Origin: Patescibacteria group bacterium
GTDB lineage: Bacteria > Patescibacteriota > Patescibacteriia > Patescibacteriales > GWC2-42-12
Direction: 5' to 3'
DNA: 8,882 nt
Assembly (NCBI GenBank): GCA_018813805.1
Contig: JAHJAP010000081.1
Span: 1 to 8,882, forward strand
The position numbers were made by a program, and so were the translations under genes. Of the stretch, positions 6,265-8,882 are shown piece by piece; positions within the stretch are counted from its first letter, which is position 1; each line of letters begins with the position of its first letter. The notes under the pieces are model-generated. The model was not told where the DNA came from. It did no database searches and saw nothing but the letters and a program-made list of their open reading frames with translations.

Positions 6265-6290
6265 TTGACAATTAATATTTAACAATTAAC
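6263..6290. repeat. Four degenerate tandem AATTAAC heptamers
   Basis: AATTGAC, AATTAAT, ATTTAAC and AATTAAC run head to tail from the stop codon of the dockerin gene into the 35-bp gap before the ATG at 6300. Each has at most one mismatch to AATTAAC (25 of 28 bases match). This resembles short tandemly repeated heptamers found between genes in some bacteria. The role is unknown. Confidence 0.55.
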
Positions 6291-6299
6291 CGAATTTAA

Positions 6300-7232
6300 A
6301 TGATTAAAACACAAAAATTTAAAATTTTATTTATACTTTTTATGTTTAGCTTTTTGTTATTTGATATTTTTGCGGCAAACGCTGCCGAAGTATTTTTAGA
6401 ATCAAAAAAACAACAGGTCGCGCTAGAAGAGCAATTTATAGTAGATGTTTTTCTAAATACTACAGAAGAATCAATTAACGCCGTTGAAGGAAAAATTTTT
6501 TTTCCAGATAATTTTTTAGAAGTAAAAGAAATACAAGATGGAAATTCTATTATTAATTTTTGGGTTGAAAAACCTTTTCTAAATTCTAAGTCTAATATTT
6601 CATACGCAGGTATTATTCCTGGAGGATATAAAGAAACAAAAGGATTTCTTTTTTCTATTGTTTTTCAAGCCAAAGCAAATGGTAATGGCATTATTGAAAT
6701 TCGTGATGTTAAATCTTTGTTAAATGACGGCAAAGGCACATTAACAAAAACTATTGTAAAAAATTTAGAATTTAAAGTTCAGAATTTAAGTAAAGATCCA
6801 GCAATTCTTAAAAATTATATTTTAACTCCTCAAGAAGATAAAGACTTGCCAGAAGACTTTAAACCAGAAATTGCTCAAAATCCAACTATGTTTAATAAAA
6901 AATGGTTTATTGTTTTTTCAACACAAGACAAGGGGTTGGGTATTGCTGATTATGCTATATATGAATCGCGAAAAATTGAAAAACAGATAGCAGCAGACGC
7001 ATGGGAAAAAGCAACAAGTCCGTATGTTTTAAAAGATCAAGATTTAGAAAGTTTTATTTATGTTAAGGCAATAGATAAGGCGGGAAATGAGAGAATTGTT
7101 GTTACAGATCCAAAATATTTATTAAAACAGCATAAAACATGGTTAAATTTAATTATTATAGCAATAGTATTAGTTATTGTGTTTATTGCTAGTAAAATTT
7201 TATGGAAAAAATATATAAAGTCTTACAAATAA
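6300..7232 (+). CDS. Membrane-anchored cohesin-like protein with Ig-like domain
   Basis: A 310-residue protein predicted to face outward from the cytoplasmic membrane. Residues 1-28 are a signal peptide (cleavage near AANA-AEVF). Residues about 30-160 form a cohesin-like domain: EEQFIVDVFLNTTEESINAVEG, then FWVEKP, ISYAGIIPGGY, FSIVFQAKANG and LLNDGKGT, a layout shared with the next gene. Residues about 183-272 form an Ig-like module (KKWFIVFSTQDKG, SPYVLKDQDLESFIYVKAID, KAGNER). A single C-terminal membrane helix (about 281-298) is followed by the basic tail ILWKKYIKSYK, which fixes the orientation. Cohesins bind dockerins, and a dockerin gene ends 35 bp upstream. The ATG at 6300 lacks a Shine-Dalgarno sequence. 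The last 31 bp overlap the next gene. Cohesin assignment rests on domain layout and motifs seen by eye; another cohesin-fold carbohydrate- or protein-binding domain remains possible. Confidence 0.88.
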   Translation: MIKTQKFKILFILFMFSFLLFDIFAANAAEVFLESKKQQVALEEQFIVDVFLNTTEESINAVEGKIFFPDNFLEVKEIQDGNSIINFWVEKPFLNSKSNISYAGIIPGGYKETKGFLFSIVFQAKANGNGIIEIRDVKSLLNDGKGTLTKTIVKNLEFKVQNLSKDPAILKNYILTPQEDKDLPEDFKPEIAQNPTMFNKKWFIVFSTQDKGLGIADYAIYESRKIEKQIAADAWEKATSPYVLKDQDLESFIYVKAIDKAGNERIVVTDPKYLLKQHKTWLNLIIIAIVLVIVFIASKILWKKYIKSYK

Positions 7233-8812
7233 AAACATTAATACGCATTAATAAAATACAAAAGCATACAAGGTTTTTTTATTTTTTTGTATTATTTTGT
7301 TTAAATCTTTTTTTACTACTATTTTTTTGCGCTGAAGTTACTAATGCAGCAACTTTATATTTTTTTCCATCTTCTGGTTCTTATGCTGTTGGCGATACAT
7401 TTTCGTTAAATATTAATGTTTCAAGCGAAGATCAAATAATAAATGCCGCATCAGGTGTAATTTCTTTTTCGCAAGACAAACTTGAGGTAGTTTCTATTTT
7501 AAAAAATGAATCAATTTTTTCTTTTTGGGCTCAAGAACCATCATTTTCAAATAATATTGGCACAATTAATTTTGAAGGATTTATGCTAAATCCTGGATTT
7601 ACAGGAACAGCAGGAAAAATTTTTAATATAAAACTTAAAGTAAAAGCAACAGGTGTTGCTTTTTTTAATTTTTCTTATGGTTTAGCGCTTGCTAATGATG
7701 GAAAAGGCACTAATGTTTTAACAAATTCAAAAAATGCTAGTTTTAATTTAAATAGCGCTACATCAGCTACTCCTAAAACAGAAACAGCTACTCCTAAAAC
7801 AACCCCAACTTCTATTGGCTCTAGTTTACTTTCTGCGCCTCAAATTTTTTCATCAACACATTCTGATTCAACTAAATGGTATGCTCAAAAAAATGGGAAA
7901 TTTAATTGGCAAGTACCTTCTAATGTAAATAGCGTTAAATTGCTTATTAGCCAAACTTTAAATATAAATCCTGTTGTAGCTTATACCCCGCCAATTAATG
8001 AAAAAAAAGTATTTGATTTATCTGATGGAATTTGGTATTTTTATGCGCAATTTGGCAATTTCAGCGGTTGGGGAAAGGTTTCGCAATTTCGTTTTCAAAT
8101 TGATACTCAACCGCCAGATTCCTTTGTTATAAAATTTATTGAAGGCAAAGAAACTAATAATTCTCAACCAGTTATAGCGTTTGATATTATTGATTCTCTT
8201 TCAGGAGTTAATTATTATAAAATAAAAATTGATGAAAAAGAAATTTTTACAGGAGCCTTTGGGGCTACAAAAAACAATACTTATACCTTGCCCTTGCAAA
8301 CGTTTGGAAAACATAATATTTTAATTCAAGCTTTTGATAAAGCAGGTAATTCTACTGTAGCAAGTGACGAGTTTGTTATAATACAAAAAGAAATTTCAGA
8401 ACAAACTTCGACAACCACTAGTTATTCTGAAGAAGTACAAAAAGAAATTTCAGAACAAACTTCGACAACCACTAGTTATTCTGAAGAAGTACAAAAAAAA
8501 GAATCAATAATTGCGCAAATTTTAACCTATTCAGATATTAAAATATATTTGATTATTGTATTTGCTGTTTTTCTTTTTTTTCTTACGTGGTATGGATGGC
8601 ATAAGTTTTTGATTTTAAGAAAACAACTTCAGGAAAAAACATGTGAAGTAAAATCTAAAACATGTGAAGTAAAATCTGATCCACTCACCTTGCATAAAAT
8701 TTTTGATTTATCAAAAGAAAACATTCAAGAACAAGTTAAAATACTTGAAGAAGCTCGCGCTAAGCGTAAACTCACAGAAGAAGAAGAGAAAATTTTAAAT
8801 CAATTTAAATAA
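7202..8812 (+). CDS. Membrane-anchored cohesin-like protein with long cytoplasmic tail
   Basis: A 536-residue membrane-anchored protein. The signal peptide has a long basic n-region and a Phe/Leu core, cleaved near VTNA-ATLY (residue 49). The cohesin-like domain, about 50-185, has YAVGDTFSLNINV, SFWAQEPSF, INFEGFMLNPGF, GKIFNIKLKVKATG and LANDGKGT, paralogous to the upstream gene. A Thr/Pro linker (about 186-206) leads to beta-rich Ig-like regions, about 212-303 (SSTHSDSTKWY, DGIWYFYAQFGNFSGWG) and 304-394 (DTQPPDSF, DSLSGVNYYKIKID, AFDKAGN). Two exact 18-residue repeats (about 396-431) form the stalk before a membrane helix, about 447-465. The cytoplasmic tail of about 65 residues has a doubled KTCEVKS and a charged helical end (EEARAKRKLTEEEEKIL). 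ATG 7202 is the only ATG, GTG or TTG in frame before the hydrophobic core, so the 31-bp overlap is probably real. It may present dockerin proteins and link inside to outside. Confidence 0.88.
   Translation: MEKIYKVLQIKTLIRINKIQKHTRFFYFFVLFCLNLFLLLFFCAEVTNAATLYFFPSSGSYAVGDTFSLNINVSSEDQIINAASGVISFSQDKLEVVSILKNESIFSFWAQEPSFSNNIGTINFEGFMLNPGFTGTAGKIFNIKLKVKATGVAFFNFSYGLALANDGKGTNVLTNSKNASFNLNSATSATPKTETATPKTTPTSIGSSLLSAPQIFSSTHSDSTKWYAQKNGKFNWQVPSNVNSVKLLISQTLNINPVVAYTPPINEKKVFDLSDGIWYFYAQFGNFSGWGKVSQFRFQIDTQPPDSFVIKFIEGKETNNSQPVIAFDIIDSLSGVNYYKIKIDEKEIFTGAFGATKNNTYTLPLQTFGKHNILIQAFDKAGNSTVASDEFVIIQKEISEQTSTTTSYSEEVQKEISEQTSTTTSYSEEVQKKESIIAQILTYSDIKIYLIIVFAVFLFFLTWYGWHKFLILRKQLQEKTCEVKSKTCEVKSDPLTLHKIFDLSKENIQEQVKILEEARAKRKLTEEEEKILNQFK
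8383..8490 (+). repeat. Two exact 54-bp tandem repeats in the stalk
   Basis: The units at 8383-8436 and 8437-8490 are identical over all 54 bp, and a 7-bp partial third unit follows. Each encodes 18 residues (QKEISEQTSTTTSYSEEV) just outside the membrane helix. Identity even at silent positions points to a recent duplication by slippage or unequal recombination. Confidence 0.97.
8636..8677 (+). repeat. Two exact 21-bp tandem repeats in the cytoplasmic tail
   Basis: The units at 8636-8656 and 8657-8677 are identical and each encodes KTCEVKS. The duplication lies shortly after the membrane helix and doubles a cysteine on the predicted cytoplasmic side. Confidence 0.96.
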
Positions 8813-8813
8813 G

Positions 8814-8831
8814 ATTTTATAAAATTTTTTT
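8814..8831 (+). terminator. Weak terminator-like sequence after the last gene
   Basis: ATTTTA-TAAAAT (8814-8825), followed by a T-run to 8831, starts two bases after the stop codon at 8812. The dyad has no G or C and no loop, so it would be a very weak intrinsic terminator at best. The rest of the window to 8882 is AT-rich with no visible gene. Confidence 0.2.
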
Positions 8832-8882
8832 GTAGTATTCACCTTTAAATATTATTTTTTATAACTTTGATTATTTAATTAA

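Noticed and set aside
6265..6270. Perfect TTGACA -35 hexamer just after the dockerin gene stop
   Set aside because: No acceptable -10 box lies 16-18 bp downstream (sequence there is TTAACCGA). The hexamer is explained by the degenerate AATTAAC heptamer array.
6028..6285. 85-residue reverse-strand open frame
   Set aside because: It is antisense to the dockerin. Its repeated RHNRKINNIN/RYNRKINQIN pattern is the complement of the dockerin duplication.
181..8812. Alternative genetic code (UGA as Gly, as in Gracilibacteria/SR1)
   Set aside because: All six genes read through without an in-frame UGA and all stop at TAA, with normal GGN glycine codons. A UGA-recoding genome would show many in-frame UGA codons.
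5149..8812. Cellulosome-type scaffold
   Set aside because: Cohesin-like and dockerin domains are present, but there is no carbohydrate-binding module or glycoside hydrolase and only one cohesin per protein. A display or adhesion role fits better.
1..8882. CRISPR array, tRNA or rRNA genes
   Set aside because: No regularly spaced direct repeats with unique spacers are present. The few gaps between genes hold no cloverleaf or rRNA-like GC-rich sequence.

Overview
The window is an AT-rich stretch with six co-directional (+) genes. Every product begins with a signal peptide, and none looks like an enzyme. All six stops are TAA, and long frames stay open under the standard bacterial code, so there is no sign of UGA recoding. 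Few starts have a Shine-Dalgarno sequence. The domain mix (an 'IxYQAKLTDxxG' surface domain, YCIW..NGEW cysteine modules, a dockerin ending in VDFSIMAYYWTG, and membrane-anchored cohesin-like proteins) resembles surface-protein loci that I associate with Candidate Phyla Radiation bacteria, Parcubacteria-like groups in particular. That placement is inference from family resemblance; the window contains no marker gene.

Layout. Positions 2-106 hold the 3' end of an upstream reading frame of unknown function. Genes at 181-1320 and 1333-3540, 12 bp apart, encode two secreted proteins with different N-terminal parts but the same C-terminal domain, which ends in YICTxx(F/Y). A 161-bp palindromic, MITE-like insertion (3541-3701, 18-bp perfect terminal inverted repeats, 5-bp ATTAA flanking duplication) fills the gap before the next gene. 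Gene 3712-5118 encodes a secreted protein with a beta-rich N-terminal domain and two copies of a 47-residue, two-cysteine module separated by Thr-rich low-complexity sequence. Gene 5149-6264 encodes a secreted protein with a six-cysteine module, two Ig-like regions and a C-terminal type I dockerin. Genes 6300-7232 and 7202-8812 encode two membrane-anchored proteins with cohesin-like ectodomains; their reading frames overlap by 31 bp.

How they may work together. The last three genes form a possible cohesin-dockerin attachment system. The two cohesin-like proteins would be fixed in the cytoplasmic membrane by C-terminal helices, facing outward, and would capture the secreted dockerin protein through a calcium-dependent contact. 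The first two proteins have no LPXTG signal, C-terminal anchor or dockerin, and may be displayed through their shared C-terminal domain, whose terminus carries the only cysteine of each mature protein. Several exact or near-exact in-frame duplications (54 bp and 21 bp in the last gene, 141 bp in 3712-5118, a 189-residue period in 1333-3540) show that the locus changes by repeat gain. The pairing of cohesin with dockerin and the display role are inferences; the domains, repeats and inverted-repeat element can be read directly from the sequence.
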